64,000 nucleotides of DNA from JBELHR01 sp049607205 (GCA_049607205.1 JBMYWH010000002.1:62001-126000), one strand, 5' to 3'. Shown: positions 8,681 to 18,285, counted from the stretch's first letter. A program made the numbers and translations. The notes: a model not told the origin generated them from the sequence alone.

Positions 8681-10684
8681 ATGGCAGTATTAGATTCAAA
8701 AGTACCAAAGGGTCCTATTAAAGATATTTGGACCAACTATAAGAATAATATTAACCTGGTTAATCCAGCCAACAAACGAAATATTGATATTATCGTTGTA
8801 GGAACGGGATTAGCTGGAGGTTCAGCAGCGGCAAGTTTAGCTGAGCTTGGATATAATGTAAAAGCATTTGCTTATCAAGATTCACCTCGTAGAGCCCACT
8901 CTATTGCAGCTCAAGGAGGAATTAATGCTTCTAAGAATTATCAAGGAGATGGGGATTCGGATTATCGTTTGTTTTATGATACGGTAAAAGGAGGAGATTA
9001 TCGTTCTCGTGAAGGGAATGTATATCGCTTGGCTGAGGTTTCAGCGAACATCATCGATCAATGTGTTGCTCAAGGGGTTCCTTTTGCACGTGATTATGGA
9101 GGTTTACTAGATAATAGATCTTTTGGTGGAGTATTAGTTTCACGTACCTTTTATGCAAAAGGACAGACAGGACAACAGCTTTTATTAGGAGCCTATTCGG
9201 CAATGAACCGTCAAATTGCTCGTGGTAAGATTGAAATGTACAATCGTCACGAAATGTTAGACGTGGTAAAAGTCGATGGTAAAGCTCGTGGTATTATAGC
9301 ACGTAACCTGATTACTGGAGAATTAGAAAGACATTCTGCTCATGCAGTGGTAATTGCAACTGGAGGATACGGTAATGTATATTTCCTTTCAACCAATGCA
9401 ATGGGATCTAATGCAACTGCAGCATGGAAAATACATAAAAAGGGAGCTTATTTTGCTAATCCTTGTTTTACTCAAATTCACCCTACTTGTATTCCTAGAT
9501 CAGGAGATTATCAATCGAAATTGACCTTAATGTCAGAATCACTTCGTAATGATGGTCGTATCTGGGTTCCTAAATTTATGGAAGATGCAGAGGCAATTCG
9601 TTCAGGTAAAATGAAGCCAGTTGAACTGTCTGAAGATCGTAGAGATTATTATTTAGAAAGAAGATATCCAGCCTTCGGGAACTTAGTTCCTCGTGATGTT
9701 GCTTCTCGTGCAGCTAAAGAGCGTTGTGATGCTGGTTTCGGGGTTAATGCTACTGGTGAAGCCGTATATTTAGATTTTGCTTCAGCTATTGAGCGTTACG
9801 GAAAAGAAGAGGCTAAGGTAAAAGGTATTAATAATGCTACTACAGCTCAAATTACTGAAATGGGTAAAGCGGTTGTAGAAGCGAAGTATGGAAACTTATT
9901 CCAAATGTATGAGAAAATCGTCGACGATAATCCATACGAAACGCCAATGATGATTTATCCTGCAACTCACTATACTATGGGAGGTGTTTGGGTTGATTAT
10001 AACTTGATGACTACTGTTGAAGGTCTATACTGTATTGGAGAAGCAAACTTCTCTGACCACGGAGCCAACCGCCTAGGAGCATCAGCTCTTATGCAAGGTT
10101 TAGCCGATGGATACTTCGTACTTCCATATACGATTGGAGATTATTTAGCTGATGACATTAGAACGGGTACAATCCCAACGGATAGCCCTGAATTTGATGC
10201 AGCTGAAAAAGCAGTATCTGATCAATTGAATTTCTTTATCAACAATGACGGAACACATTCTGTAGACTACTTCCATAAGCGATTAGGTAAAGTAATGTGG
10301 GAAAAGGTTGGTATGGCACGTAACGAAAAGGGGCTTACGGAGGCAATCAAGGAAATCCAAGAAATTAGAGAAGATTTCTGGAAAAACGTTAAAGTTACTG
10401 GGAAACTTAATGAAATGAACCCTGAATTGGAGAAAGCAGGACGTGTTGCTGATTTCTTAGAATTAGGTGAGTTGTTTGCTAAAGATGCCTTGGACCGTAA
10501 AGAGTCATGTGGTGGTCACTTTAGAGAAGAGTACGTTACTGAAGACGGTGAAGCAAAGCGTGATGATAAGAATTACGCTTATGTAGCTGCTTGGGAATAC
10601 ACAGGTAAACCAAGTGAAGCTATTTTACATAAAGAGGAATTAGAGTTTAATGATATTGAACTGAAAACACGTTCATACAAATAA
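8681..10684 (+). CDS. sdhA: Succinate dehydrogenase/fumarate reductase flavoprotein subunit
   Basis: This 667-residue protein is the FAD-bearing catalytic subunit of complex II. The dinucleotide-binding motif GTGLAGGSAAASLAELG lies at about residues 42-58. The histidine expected to bind FAD covalently is in RRAHSIAAQGGINA at about residue 75. The substrate-binding and catalytic segments HPTCIPRSG and NRLGASALMQGLADG are present. It sits between the membrane anchor and the iron-sulfur subunit, separated by 11 and 9 bases. The length is that of the type B enzymes of Bacteroidota. Confidence 0.96.
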   Translation: MAVLDSKVPKGPIKDIWTNYKNNINLVNPANKRNIDIIVVGTGLAGGSAAASLAELGYNVKAFAYQDSPRRAHSIAAQGGINASKNYQGDGDSDYRLFYDTVKGGDYRSREGNVYRLAEVSANIIDQCVAQGVPFARDYGGLLDNRSFGGVLVSRTFYAKGQTGQQLLLGAYSAMNRQIARGKIEMYNRHEMLDVVKVDGKARGIIARNLITGELERHSAHAVVIATGGYGNVYFLSTNAMGSNATAAWKIHKKGAYFANPCFTQIHPTCIPRSGDYQSKLTLMSESLRNDGRIWVPKFMEDAEAIRSGKMKPVELSEDRRDYYLERRYPAFGNLVPRDVASRAAKERCDAGFGVNATGEAVYLDFASAIERYGKEEAKVKGINNATTAQITEMGKAVVEAKYGNLFQMYEKIVDDNPYETPMMIYPATHYTMGGVWVDYNLMTTVEGLYCIGEANFSDHGANRLGASALMQGLADGYFVLPYTIGDYLADDIRTGTIPTDSPEFDAAEKAVSDQLNFFINNDGTHSVDYFHKRLGKVMWEKVGMARNEKGLTEAIKEIQEIREDFWKNVKVTGKLNEMNPELEKAGRVADFLELGELFAKDALDRKESCGGHFREEYVTEDGEAKRDDKNYAYVAAWEYTGKPSEAILHKEELEFNDIELKTRSYK

Positions 10685-10693
10685 GAAATACAT

Positions 10694-11428
10694 ATGAATT
10701 TAACTTTAAAAATTTGGAGACAGAATGGACCTCAAGATGAGGGACGAATTGTAGAATATAAAGTCACTGATATCTCAGAACATATGTCTTTCTTAGAAAT
10801 GATGGATGTACTGAATGAATCGTTAGTGGCGAAGAATGAAGACCCAGTTGCCTTTGATCACGATTGTCGTGAAGGAATCTGTGGTATGTGTTCTATGTTT
10901 ATTAATGGAGAGGCTCATGGACCTGATCGTGGAATTACGACTTGTCAATTACATATGAGACAATTCAAAGATGGAGATACTATTTATATTGAACCGTTTA
11001 GAGCAAAAGCTTTTCCTGTAATTAAGGATTTAGTGATTGATCGAAATGCTTTCGAAAGAATTCAGCAAGCTGGTGGATATATTTCAGTAAATACTTCTGG
11101 AAACACTCAGGATGCAAATAATATTCCTATTTCAAAACACGCGGCAGATGAAGCCATGGATGCAGCGACTTGTATCGGATGTGGTGCTTGTGTGGCTACT
11201 TGTAAAAACTCTTCGGCAATGTTATTTGTTGGAGCAAAAGTATCCCAATATGCATTACTACCGCAAGGTCAAGTTGAAGCGGCAGATCGTGTTAGAAATA
11301 TGGTTAATCAAATGGACTTAGAAGGATTCGGTAACTGTACCAATACAGGTGCCTGTGAAGTAGAATGTCCTAAAGGGATTTCCCTAGATAATATTGCTAG
11401 AATGAATTTAGAATTCATGAAGGCATAA
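10694..11428 (+). CDS. sdhB: Succinate dehydrogenase/fumarate reductase iron-sulfur subunit
   Basis: This 244-residue subunit transfers electrons from the flavoprotein to the membrane anchor. Visible cluster ligands are the plant-type 2Fe-2S motif CREGICGMC followed by a distal Cys (TTCQLH) at about residues 57-78, the 4Fe-4S motif CIGCGACVATC at about 155, and the second ferredoxin-like motif CTNTGACEVECPKG at about 215. It is the last gene of the operon and is followed by a terminator. Confidence 0.95.
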   Translation: MNLTLKIWRQNGPQDEGRIVEYKVTDISEHMSFLEMMDVLNESLVAKNEDPVAFDHDCREGICGMCSMFINGEAHGPDRGITTCQLHMRQFKDGDTIYIEPFRAKAFPVIKDLVIDRNAFERIQQAGGYISVNTSGNTQDANNIPISKHAADEAMDAATCIGCGACVATCKNSSAMLFVGAKVSQYALLPQGQVEAADRVRNMVNQMDLEGFGNCTNTGACEVECPKGISLDNIARMNLEFMKA

Positions 11429-11449
11429 TTGAAGCTTAAACTCAATCTT

Positions 11450-11486
11450 AAACCTATGATTCTAACCAAGTCATAGGTTTTTTTTT
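11450..11486 (+). terminator. Terminator of the sdh operon
   Basis: The stem AAACCTATGA / TCATAGGTTT with an 11-base loop is followed by an uninterrupted T run, 21 bases after the sdhB stop. Confidence 0.85.
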
Positions 11487-11489
11487 GTC

Positions 11490-11519
11490 TTGTTTTTTTC
11501 AATACTTCTGTTATATTTG
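11490..11519 (+). promoter_or_regulatory. Promoter of the carbonic anhydrase gene
   Basis: TTG at 11490-11492 is separated by 19 bases from TATATTTG at 11512-11519, a full match to the Bacteroidota consensus. It begins directly after the terminator of the preceding operon. Confidence 0.7.
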
Positions 11520-11550
11520 TTTAGAACATAATCAATTAAGTAAATATAGA

Positions 11551-12174
11551 ATGAGAAATCAAGCTTTAAATGCAACAAGCCAAGCGGCTTTAACTCCTGA
11601 TACTGTGTTAGAGGGGTTGTTAGAAGGAAATAAAAGGTTTTTAAATGGATCAGGTGAAGCAGTAGATAATGCGGCACTTGTCTCTCAAACTTCCGGTGGA
11701 CAATGGCCTTCTGCTATTGTACTGTCATGTATCGATTCAAGAGTTCCTGTGGAAACAGTAATGGATCAGCAAGTAGGAGATATCTTCGTAGCTCGCGTTG
11801 CAGGTAACTTTGTAAATGTAGACATCTTAGGTTCTATGGAATACGCTTGTAAGGTTGCAGGGTCTAAACTATTAATGGTCTTAGGTCACGAAGGTTGTGG
11901 TGCTGTAAAAGCAGCTTGTGATCATGTAGAATTGGGGAATATTACAGACATGCTTTCTAAAATCACACCAGCGGTAGACGCTGTTGCAGGTGAAGGGGAT
12001 CGCAGTTCTGCAAATACCGAATTTGTTAACAAGGTAATCGACCAAAACGTTCACATGACTTTGGATCGCATACGTAAAGAGAGTCCTATTTTAGCTGAGA
12101 TGGAGCAATCAGGAGAGATTAAATTAGTCGGAGCTGTATACAAGACAAGTACAGGTGCTATTGAACTAATCTAA
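11551..12174 (+). CDS. can: Beta-carbonic anhydrase
   Basis: This 207-residue enzyme interconverts CO2 and bicarbonate. The beta-class zinc ligands and catalytic dyad are visible: Cys in SCIDSRVP (about residue 60) with its Asp/Arg dyad, His and Cys in LGHEGCGAVKAA (about residues 114-117). An earlier in-frame start at 11485 would lie upstream of the promoter's -7 box, so I chose the ATG at 11551, 31 bases after that box. The gene stands alone between two terminators. Confidence 0.92.
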   Translation: MRNQALNATSQAALTPDTVLEGLLEGNKRFLNGSGEAVDNAALVSQTSGGQWPSAIVLSCIDSRVPVETVMDQQVGDIFVARVAGNFVNVDILGSMEYACKVAGSKLLMVLGHEGCGAVKAACDHVELGNITDMLSKITPAVDAVAGEGDRSSANTEFVNKVIDQNVHMTLDRIRKESPILAEMEQSGEIKLVGAVYKTSTGAIELI

Positions 12175-12195
12175 ATTCATCGAAATATATATTGT

Positions 12196-12224
12196 ATCCC
12201 ATAGGCTTTATAAGTCTATGGGAT
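12196..12224 (+). terminator. Hairpin after carbonic anhydrase
   Basis: The stem ATCCCATAG / CTATGGGAT has an 11-base loop and only a weak T tract (TTCTTATTTT) after it. It lies in the 66 bases between the two genes. Confidence 0.55.
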
Positions 12225-12240
12225 TTCTTATTTTAGGTTT

Positions 12241-13014
12241 ATGGATATACTGCGACTTGCTTATTTTCAAATGGATATTGTTTGGGAAGCACCTCAGGAG
12301 AATCTTCTTCAGATTAAAAAGGTCTTAGAGCAACATCATAAGGAAATGGACATGTTAGTCCTACCAGAGATGTGTTTAACCGGCTTTACAATGAGTCCAT
12401 CTGCAATTGCTGAGCCGTGGCCTAATGGAGTAAATTTAAAGCGCTTAAAAGAGTTCTCATTAAGTTATGATGTCGTTCTTGTTGGTAGCCTGGCCGTAGA
12501 GGAAGATGGCCTTTATTATAATCGTGGGTTTGTTTTTGAAAGAGGAGAAGTTATTCATGTTTATGATAAAAGACATTTGTTTAGCTTGGCAAGCGAGGGG
12601 CAATGGTATACTAGAGGAACTGAAAAAAGTGTTTTTCAATTCAAAGGGTGGTCCTTGAACCTTGCGATATGCTATGATTTGAGGTTCCCTGTATGGTTGA
12701 GGAATACCGAAGACTATGATTTATTGATTATTGTTGCGAATTGGCCTGAGAAGCGAGTTGAAGCTTGGAACGCGCTTCTTAAAGCTCGTGCTATTGAGAA
12801 TATGACCTATGTCTTAGGAGTAAATCGTGTAGGTACAGATGCTAACGGAATTGTTTATTCTGGTGAAAGTGTTTGTTTTGACCCATTAGGAGGGATGCGC
12901 AGCCAGCAGGGGTCAAGGCTCCAAATCATGGAACTTTCTAAAAAGGAACTATTACAAAAAAGAAATCGCCTTGGCTTTTTAAAGGACCAAGACGATTTTG
13001 AAATTATATTTTAA
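12241..13014 (+). CDS. Nitrilase-family amidohydrolase (omega-amidase YafV-like)
   Basis: This 257-residue carbon-nitrogen hydrolase shows the Glu-Lys-Cys triad of the nitrilase superfamily: Glu in LVLPEMCLTGF (about residue 43), Lys in YDKRHLFSLA (about 111) and Cys in LAICYDLRFPVW (about 144). The length and the motif YDLRFPVWLRN fit the omega-amidases, which hydrolyse alpha-ketoglutaramate or alpha-ketosuccinamate. The last 11 bases overlap the 3' end of the convergent desaturase gene, and no hairpin terminator separates them. Confidence 0.85.
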   Translation: MDILRLAYFQMDIVWEAPQENLLQIKKVLEQHHKEMDMLVLPEMCLTGFTMSPSAIAEPWPNGVNLKRLKEFSLSYDVVLVGSLAVEEDGLYYNRGFVFERGEVIHVYDKRHLFSLASEGQWYTRGTEKSVFQFKGWSLNLAICYDLRFPVWLRNTEDYDLLIIVANWPEKRVEAWNALLKARAIENMTYVLGVNRVGTDANGIVYSGESVCFDPLGGMRSQQGSRLQIMELSKKELLQKRNRLGFLKDQDDFEIIF

Positions 13015-13993
13015 GTGCTGGTTGTTGCATCCACTTAAATTTGAAATCTGTTTCAGGAATCACAATTCTTGAAGTGATTCTTTCCATTCTTTCGGGTAGC
13101 TTTAACAAGAAATCACGAGCTTTCTCTGCTTCCTCATTAAGTCCTCTTACGTTTTCAATATCCCAAGTAGTATTCAGTTTCTGTAGGATGTTGATATAAT
13201 CATGCCCTGTATAGACTCCAATTCTCTGAGCTATGGTTGAAAAGTCATCGAACAAGCTTCCTTTAGTTTGGAACGACTCTCTTAAATGAACCGCAGGCAT
13301 TACAATTTTATACTTCATCATATGAGAAAAAGCAAGCATCATTTCTGATGGATCTAATTCAAAGATATGCTTTACGAATCCTGCGTAGGCATTGTGATGT
13401 CTCATTTCATCTCCGGCGATAATTTTAGACATTTTAGCCAAGGCTTTCATTCCTCCTTTACGCGCTAATTTTGCTACATTATTGTGAGAAACATAAGTCG
13501 CCAGTTCCTGAAAAGAAGTGTATACAAAGTTTTTATATGGATCATGTGCTGTTCCGATATCAAAGCCATCAGCAATTAAATGCTGCGTTGTTATTTCAAC
13601 CTCTTTCATGTTGACACGCCCTGAAAGGTAAATATACTTATTTAAAACATCTCCATGACGATTCTCTTCAGCGGTCCATTGACGAATCCATTTTGCCCAT
13701 GGATTATCTGGGTCCTGACTTACTCCATCAAGTTCCATTAACCAGGACTCATAGGTTGGTAAAGCTTCTTCTGTAATCATATCTCCTACAAGAACAACCC
13801 AGAAATCATCTGAAAGATCCTTAGAAAGCTCTCTTATTTCTTGAACTTCCTCCATAAATGAATCCTCTTGTGAATTCGGGAGAAAATCTGTGGGTTGCCA
13901 GATATCATCTGGTGCAATGAGAAATTCTTCTGTGAATTTATCAATTTTCTGCCCCAAGGTATTCATTACCTCTTTTCTTAAATTGCTTAACAT
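13004..13993 (-). CDS. Acyl-ACP desaturase (soluble, di-iron)
   Basis: This 329-residue ferritin-like enzyme introduces a cis double bond into acyl-ACP using O2. The two di-iron motifs are visible as EENRH (about residue 142) and DEMRHH (about residue 228), with further Glu ligands in helices before each. The length is normal. It follows a PlsC-type acyltransferase by 12 bases on the same strand, which places unsaturated fatty-acid formation and phospholipid acylation in one operon. O2-dependence fits the aerobic profile of the window. Confidence 0.88.
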   Translation of the reverse strand: MLSNLRKEVMNTLGQKIDKFTEEFLIAPDDIWQPTDFLPNSQEDSFMEEVQEIRELSKDLSDDFWVVLVGDMITEEALPTYESWLMELDGVSQDPDNPWAKWIRQWTAEENRHGDVLNKYIYLSGRVNMKEVEITTQHLIADGFDIGTAHDPYKNFVYTSFQELATYVSHNNVAKLARKGGMKALAKMSKIIAGDEMRHHNAYAGFVKHIFELDPSEMMLAFSHMMKYKIVMPAVHLRESFQTKGSLFDDFSTIAQRIGVYTGHDYINILQKLNTTWDIENVRGLNEEAEKARDFLLKLPERMERITSRIVIPETDFKFKWMQQPALKI

Positions 13994-14005
13994 AAGCCAA
14001 TATTG

Positions 14006-14755
14006 TTATTTGATTGATTTTATAATCGTTTCTTTAGTCTCTTCAAAGACTTCCGCAAATGACCTTCCTTTAGGGTCAATTGGTTTGTGGACCTCAAGTT
14101 CTAAACTTATTCCGATATTCAAAGGAAATTGTCCGTATTTAACAAATTTCCATGAGTTATTTATCGTTACAGGGACAATAAGTGCTGATGGAGCGTATTT
14201 TACAAGCATTTTTACTCCGTTTTCAGAGAAGCGCTTAGGCTGACCATTTTTACTTCTAGTCCCTTCTGGAAAGATCATTCCAGCATAGTTATGCTTCTCT
14301 ATGAATTGAGCAAAGTTTTTAATCGCAGTTAAAGACTGTTTAGCATCTTTACGGTCTATAAGTGCTGACCCTCCATGACTCAAGTTAAAGGACACACTAG
14401 GGATTCCTTTTCCCAATTCTTTCTTTGCAATATACTTACCATGGTGCTTTCTAAAGGCGGTCCCAAGCGGAGTGATATCATAGTGACTTTGATGATTAGA
14501 AACCACGATAAGTGGTCTGTCTGTGGGTAAGTCTTGGTGGTTGGTGATTCGAACTCTCGAAGCGAGTAAATACAAGGTTGAATTTAAACATGTATTAAGA
14601 AGATCTACAGATCTCCTGTGAGCCTCGTAGCCCAAAACCCTTAAACAGAACCATTGAATTGGCCAGAAAAGGATTAAATAGAATCCATAAAAAAGATAAT
14701 GCAGTACACTAAGGGGTACTGCAATTAGAGCTTTGAAAAAAGACATTTTTTTCAT
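14006..14755 (-). CDS. 1-acyl-sn-glycerol-3-phosphate acyltransferase (PlsC family)
   Basis: This 249-residue membrane-associated enzyme adds the second acyl chain to lysophosphatidic acid. It has two hydrophobic N-terminal segments (residues 10-45), the catalytic HX4D motif in NHQSHYDITPL (about residue 87), and the substrate-binding FPEGTRSKNG (about 162) followed by VPVTINNSW. A second ATG three codons on (14746) is an equally good start. It is the promoter-proximal gene of the pair with the desaturase. Confidence 0.88.
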   Translation of the reverse strand: MKKMSFFKALIAVPLSVLHYLFYGFYLILFWPIQWFCLRVLGYEAHRRSVDLLNTCLNSTLYLLASRVRITNHQDLPTDRPLIVVSNHQSHYDITPLGTAFRKHHGKYIAKKELGKGIPSVSFNLSHGGSALIDRKDAKQSLTAIKNFAQFIEKHNYAGMIFPEGTRSKNGQPKRFSENGVKMLVKYAPSALIVPVTINNSWKFVKYGQFPLNIGISLELEVHKPIDPKGRSFAEVFEETKETIIKSIK

Positions 14756-14793
14756 GTGTAAGATTAAGATTGTCGTTATTGAGTGCTACGCGC

Positions 14794-15207
14794 TTAGAAC
14801 CACTGGTTCCAAGGAATCATGCCTAAAATTAATAGTAGAGCAATACCGTAGAATACTGCGATAGATTTAAATTTAGCAGCATCAGTATCCTTTTTCTTAT
14901 GCTTAGACCATCCAATTGTTATAAGAACAATAGATACGATCATTGTGAAAGGGTGCTCTACAGCTAGTTTTCTCAAAGCAGGTTCTTTCATGGCATCTCC
15001 CATAATTTTATAATATCCATTATTAAACCAAGCTCCAAGGCCAATTAATAATTGAATATGACTAAATATTAAAGCTAATAAGGCTATTGTTCTATCTTTT
15101 TTCTCAAAAGACTTTCCTGATTTCCATTTAGTCAAACTGTTTAATACAGCGAAGATTAGGAAAAACAATACAAGGTAAGCCATCAAAGAGTGAATCATTG
15201 TCATCAT
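14794..15207 (-). CDS. Small four-helix membrane protein of unknown function
   Basis: This 137-residue protein has four predicted transmembrane helices at about residues 5-24, 42-62, 88-105 and 118-135, with Lys-rich loops. Similar flavobacterial proteins are sometimes labelled cytochrome b, but I see no heme-binding motif I can defend beyond scattered histidines (His6, His51 in FSHIQLL, His85). It lies 38 bases upstream of the acyltransferase on the same strand and could share its transcript. TAGATTTG at 15230-15237 may be a -7 promoter box. Confidence 0.65.
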   Translation of the reverse strand: MMTMIHSLMAYLVLFFLIFAVLNSLTKWKSGKSFEKKDRTIALLALIFSHIQLLIGLGAWFNNGYYKIMGDAMKEPALRKLAVEHPFTMIVSIVLITIGWSKHKKKDTDAAKFKSIAVFYGIALLLILGMIPWNQWF

Positions 15208-15250
15208 AATAGTTGAATTTTGTTGTGAGCAAATCTACTAAAAATTAAGT

Positions 15251-15279
15251 AAAAAAAAACCTCCCTGTAAGGGAGGTTT
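15251..15279 (-). terminator. Terminator of the TonB receptor gene
   Basis: Read on the minus strand, AAACCTCCCTTACAGGGAGGTTT forms a nine-pair stem with a short loop and is followed by nine T residues. It lies 22 bases after the receptor stop codon. Confidence 0.85.
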
Positions 15280-15300
15280 AATACTAAGAATATGCTTTTC

Positions 15301-18078
15301 TTAGAAAGTGTATTTAAGTGAAGTATTCCAAGAACGACCCCATCCGAAGAATACTCTGTTTCCAGTAGCAATTCCTTGGTAAGTATCATCCCCTTCGCTT
15401 GCGAAATAGTTCGTGTCAGATTCAGAAATGTAAGTAGTGTTTGCTACGTTGTTTACAGTTCCTGAAATTCTTAAGCTCTGTCCTTTTCCTAAGTCAAACT
15501 TATAATCAGCTCTTAAGTCAAATAGGTTGAAAGATGGAAGTTTTAATGATTCGCTTCCTTCTTTATCAAAATCTTCAACGTTGATATTTGCATATAAATT
15601 GTTAGCATAGCTCCAGTCTCCACCGAATCTTAATTCCTTCCAAACTTTGTAAGAAAACCCTAAGTTAGCTGTCATTTGAGCAGCATCTCCAACTTTTACT
15701 CCATCTAGGTATAATGTTGATGAGCCTAAGTACGTTTGATTGTCGTCAAAAACATCCGCTTTTACATCACCTTCATAAACCCAATCACCTACAGAAATCA
15801 TACCTGTTAGTTTAAATCTAGTCGTTGGACGGTATAAGAAATCGATCTCAATACCAGAGTGAATTTCAGTAATTCCATTGTAATTTGCTACACCTCTAAC
15901 TTCACCATCTGGATTTGTAGGGTCTTCGAAAGCAACACTTTGAGATTCGAAACGATCCTTCCATGAAGTTCTGTATAAGTTAGCATTTGCTGTGAACTTT
16001 TCAGAACGGAATCCGTATCCTAATTCAAGACCAAATACTTTTTCATTCACGATATCGTCATTATAAGTGTTCCCGTAGTTGATAAATACTCCATCAAATT
16101 TAGGTTGCTTAGAGTAGTAGCCTGTATTGAAAAACACATTGTGATTATCGTTAATGTTATAGTTAAATCCAGTTTTAACATTTCCACCTAAGAAGTTCTC
16201 AACATCAGTTTTCTGGTTCTCTGGAGTGTATTGGAAATAATCTACTCTTTGGAATCCTTGGTTCGAAATAGATCCTTGGAAGAAAGCAGATAATTTATCT
16301 TTAGAATATTCAACTTGACCAAATAAACCTGTCCAGTTTACATTACCGTCGTTATAGTAATCAATTTTCTTTTGATCTTTAATGTTTTGGAATGGGTTCC
16401 ATGATGCTGTAGCGTCAACATAGTCAGGAGCAGTGATTAATTGACCTGAAGCTGGGTTGTTAACATTGTCATAGTCGATATATGCATCTGCCCCTAAGGC
16501 ATCATTTACTACACGGTAATGCATACCTTTGTATGTTCTAAGGTCTAAACCTAAATCGTAACTCCAAAAATCATTTAATTCTTGATTGAAGTTGATGATT
16601 GTTCCATACCAGTTGTGAGAGTTCATAGAAGCTCTTCTTGAAATACCATTGTCTGAACCATATTTTCCTTCACCTCCTTGAGATGTTGGTTGTCCATTGT
16701 TTCCAGTATTGTAAAAACCTCCATTAAATGGAACTCTAGTGTCTGGGTATGTTCCACCTCCCCATTTAGAAAATGCGAAGTCAGGTACAGCTTTACCGCT
16801 GTTCCAGTCCACAATTTGATCTACTGGGATTAAACCGTTTTCATCTTTCAATTGATATTGACGTTTACCGTTGATACGACCGATTTCTCCGGTTCCACCT
16901 CCACGTCCCCATGATCCGTAGATCACAGTAGATAATTTAGTCATGTCATTGATTTCATACTCCCAGTTCAAAGACATTACAGGTTTGTGATAGAAGTTTC
17001 TTCTGAATGCATATTCTTCTCCATTTTTATATCCCCAGTCAGAGTTATAACGAATGTCTGGTTCTCCGTTGTTTTCTGGATTGTATCTGATGAAATCAGA
17101 AATACTTGGAGCATAAGATCTTTGGTGGTGCCATTGTGGTGCTCCTGTAAAGATGAATTGGAAGTTGTGCTTGTCGTTTTTTGAACGTTGTCCTAGACCA
17201 ATAAAGTAGTTAGACCCTTGTCCTTTAGTTCCATCAACATATCCATCTCCTTGGAAAGTACTTAAAAGTACAGATGCAGAAAATCCGCTTTCCATAAGAC
17301 CAGTGTTGTAAGAAGCAAGATACTTCATGTAACCATCGTTACCAAAAGTTGCTCCTACAGATCCACCTTCTGCTTTTTCTGAAGAGTTAGTTACAACGTT
17401 AATTGTTCCCCCTACAGATGCGATCGCTAACTTAGAAGCTCCTAGACCTCTTTGGATCTGCATTGCTGATGTGATATCAGAAAGTCCAGCCCAGTTAGAC
17501 CAGTATACCCATCCTGACTCCATGTCATTTACTGGCATACCGTTGATCATCACCGCTGTATTAGCTTGGTCAAATCCACGTACGTTAATTCTTGAATCAC
17601 CGAATCCTCCACCTTGCTTAGTTGCATAAACAGAAGGAGTTTTTTGAAGTAATTCAGGAAATTCTTTTGTTCCAATCATCTCTTGGATGTCAGAACCTTT
17701 AATTGTTGAAACCGCGATAGGAGTCTTTCTGTCCTGAGCGATATCCACAGTTCCTGTGATAAAAATTTCATCTAAAATATCAGATGAAGGAGCTAATCCT
17801 ACGTTTCCGATGTTTCCAGAACCGTTGAAATTTGCTTTTTGATCCCCATATCCTACGAAACTAACTGTTAAAACACCAGAAGTTTGAGATGTAGTTAATG
17901 TGAATTTACCGTCAAAATCAGATGAAGTTCCTGTTGAGGTTCCATCGATTACAATACTAGCTCCAGGAAGTGGGCTGTTGGTTTCATCTACCACAGTTCC
18001 TGAAATGGTCGTTTGAGCTGTCATCAAACCACCGATTAATAACATGGTTAATGTTACTAAAGTCTTAAAGTTTTTCAT
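15301..18078 (-). CDS. TonB-dependent outer-membrane receptor with CarboxypepD_reg-like domain
   Basis: This 925-residue receptor has a signal peptide ending near MLLIGGLMTAQT, then a carboxypeptidase-regulatory-like beta domain (residues 22-105; GTVVDETNSPLPGASI). The plug domain spans about residues 120-235 (INVRGFDQANTAVMINGMP, IQRGLGASKLA, VGGTINVVTN). The remainder is a beta-barrel ending in the aromatic C-terminus SLKYTF. It imports a ligand using energy from TonB-ExbBD. There is no SusD-like lipoprotein next to it, so it is probably not a classical SusCD glycan importer. The ligand cannot be read from sequence. Confidence 0.92.
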   Translation of the reverse strand: MKNFKTLVTLTMLLIGGLMTAQTTISGTVVDETNSPLPGASIVIDGTSTGTSSDFDGKFTLTTSQTSGVLTVSFVGYGDQKANFNGSGNIGNVGLAPSSDILDEIFITGTVDIAQDRKTPIAVSTIKGSDIQEMIGTKEFPELLQKTPSVYATKQGGGFGDSRINVRGFDQANTAVMINGMPVNDMESGWVYWSNWAGLSDITSAMQIQRGLGASKLAIASVGGTINVVTNSSEKAEGGSVGATFGNDGYMKYLASYNTGLMESGFSASVLLSTFQGDGYVDGTKGQGSNYFIGLGQRSKNDKHNFQFIFTGAPQWHHQRSYAPSISDFIRYNPENNGEPDIRYNSDWGYKNGEEYAFRRNFYHKPVMSLNWEYEINDMTKLSTVIYGSWGRGGGTGEIGRINGKRQYQLKDENGLIPVDQIVDWNSGKAVPDFAFSKWGGGTYPDTRVPFNGGFYNTGNNGQPTSQGGEGKYGSDNGISRRASMNSHNWYGTIINFNQELNDFWSYDLGLDLRTYKGMHYRVVNDALGADAYIDYDNVNNPASGQLITAPDYVDATASWNPFQNIKDQKKIDYYNDGNVNWTGLFGQVEYSKDKLSAFFQGSISNQGFQRVDYFQYTPENQKTDVENFLGGNVKTGFNYNINDNHNVFFNTGYYSKQPKFDGVFINYGNTYNDDIVNEKVFGLELGYGFRSEKFTANANLYRTSWKDRFESQSVAFEDPTNPDGEVRGVANYNGITEIHSGIEIDFLYRPTTRFKLTGMISVGDWVYEGDVKADVFDDNQTYLGSSTLYLDGVKVGDAAQMTANLGFSYKVWKELRFGGDWSYANNLYANINVEDFDKEGSESLKLPSFNLFDLRADYKFDLGKGQSLRISGTVNNVANTTYISESDTNYFASEGDDTYQGIATGNRVFFGWGRSWNTSLKYTF

Positions 18079-18125
18079 TGTATAAAATTTGATTTTTAAG
18101 TCGCCACAAAAATGCTAAGAATTTT

Positions 18126-18260
18126 AACATTATCATCGTTCGAGATGTTAAAATTTTAATTTTTTTAATAACAATTTGTTCATATTTAACTTATTTATTT
18201 TTTTATAAGTGAAAATTATCTTAAAATTTAACATTTTTTCTCGGTTTTTATCGAGATGTT
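18126..18260. promoter_or_regulatory. Two related AACAT...CGAGATGTT motifs in a divergent intergenic region
   Basis: Between the receptor gene (leftward) and the lipoprotein gene (rightward) are 207 very AT-rich bases. The nonamer CGAGATGTT occurs twice (18141-18149 and 18252-18260), each time preceded by AACAT (18126-18130 and 18230-18234). At the first site the arms extend to an 11-bp inverted repeat, AATTTTAACAT (18120-18130) and ATGTTAAAATT (18145-18155). This may be a repeated binding site for a regulator of the divergent pair. It could also be chance in AT-rich DNA. Confidence 0.35.
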
Positions 18261-18285
18261 TGTGTTTATATTTTAAACAAAAAAG

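Noticed and set aside
11485..11550. Longer N-terminus for carbonic anhydrase
   Set aside because: The added 22 codons cover the promoter's TTG and -7 box and the end of the previous terminator, and they do not resemble a signal peptide or conserved N-terminus.
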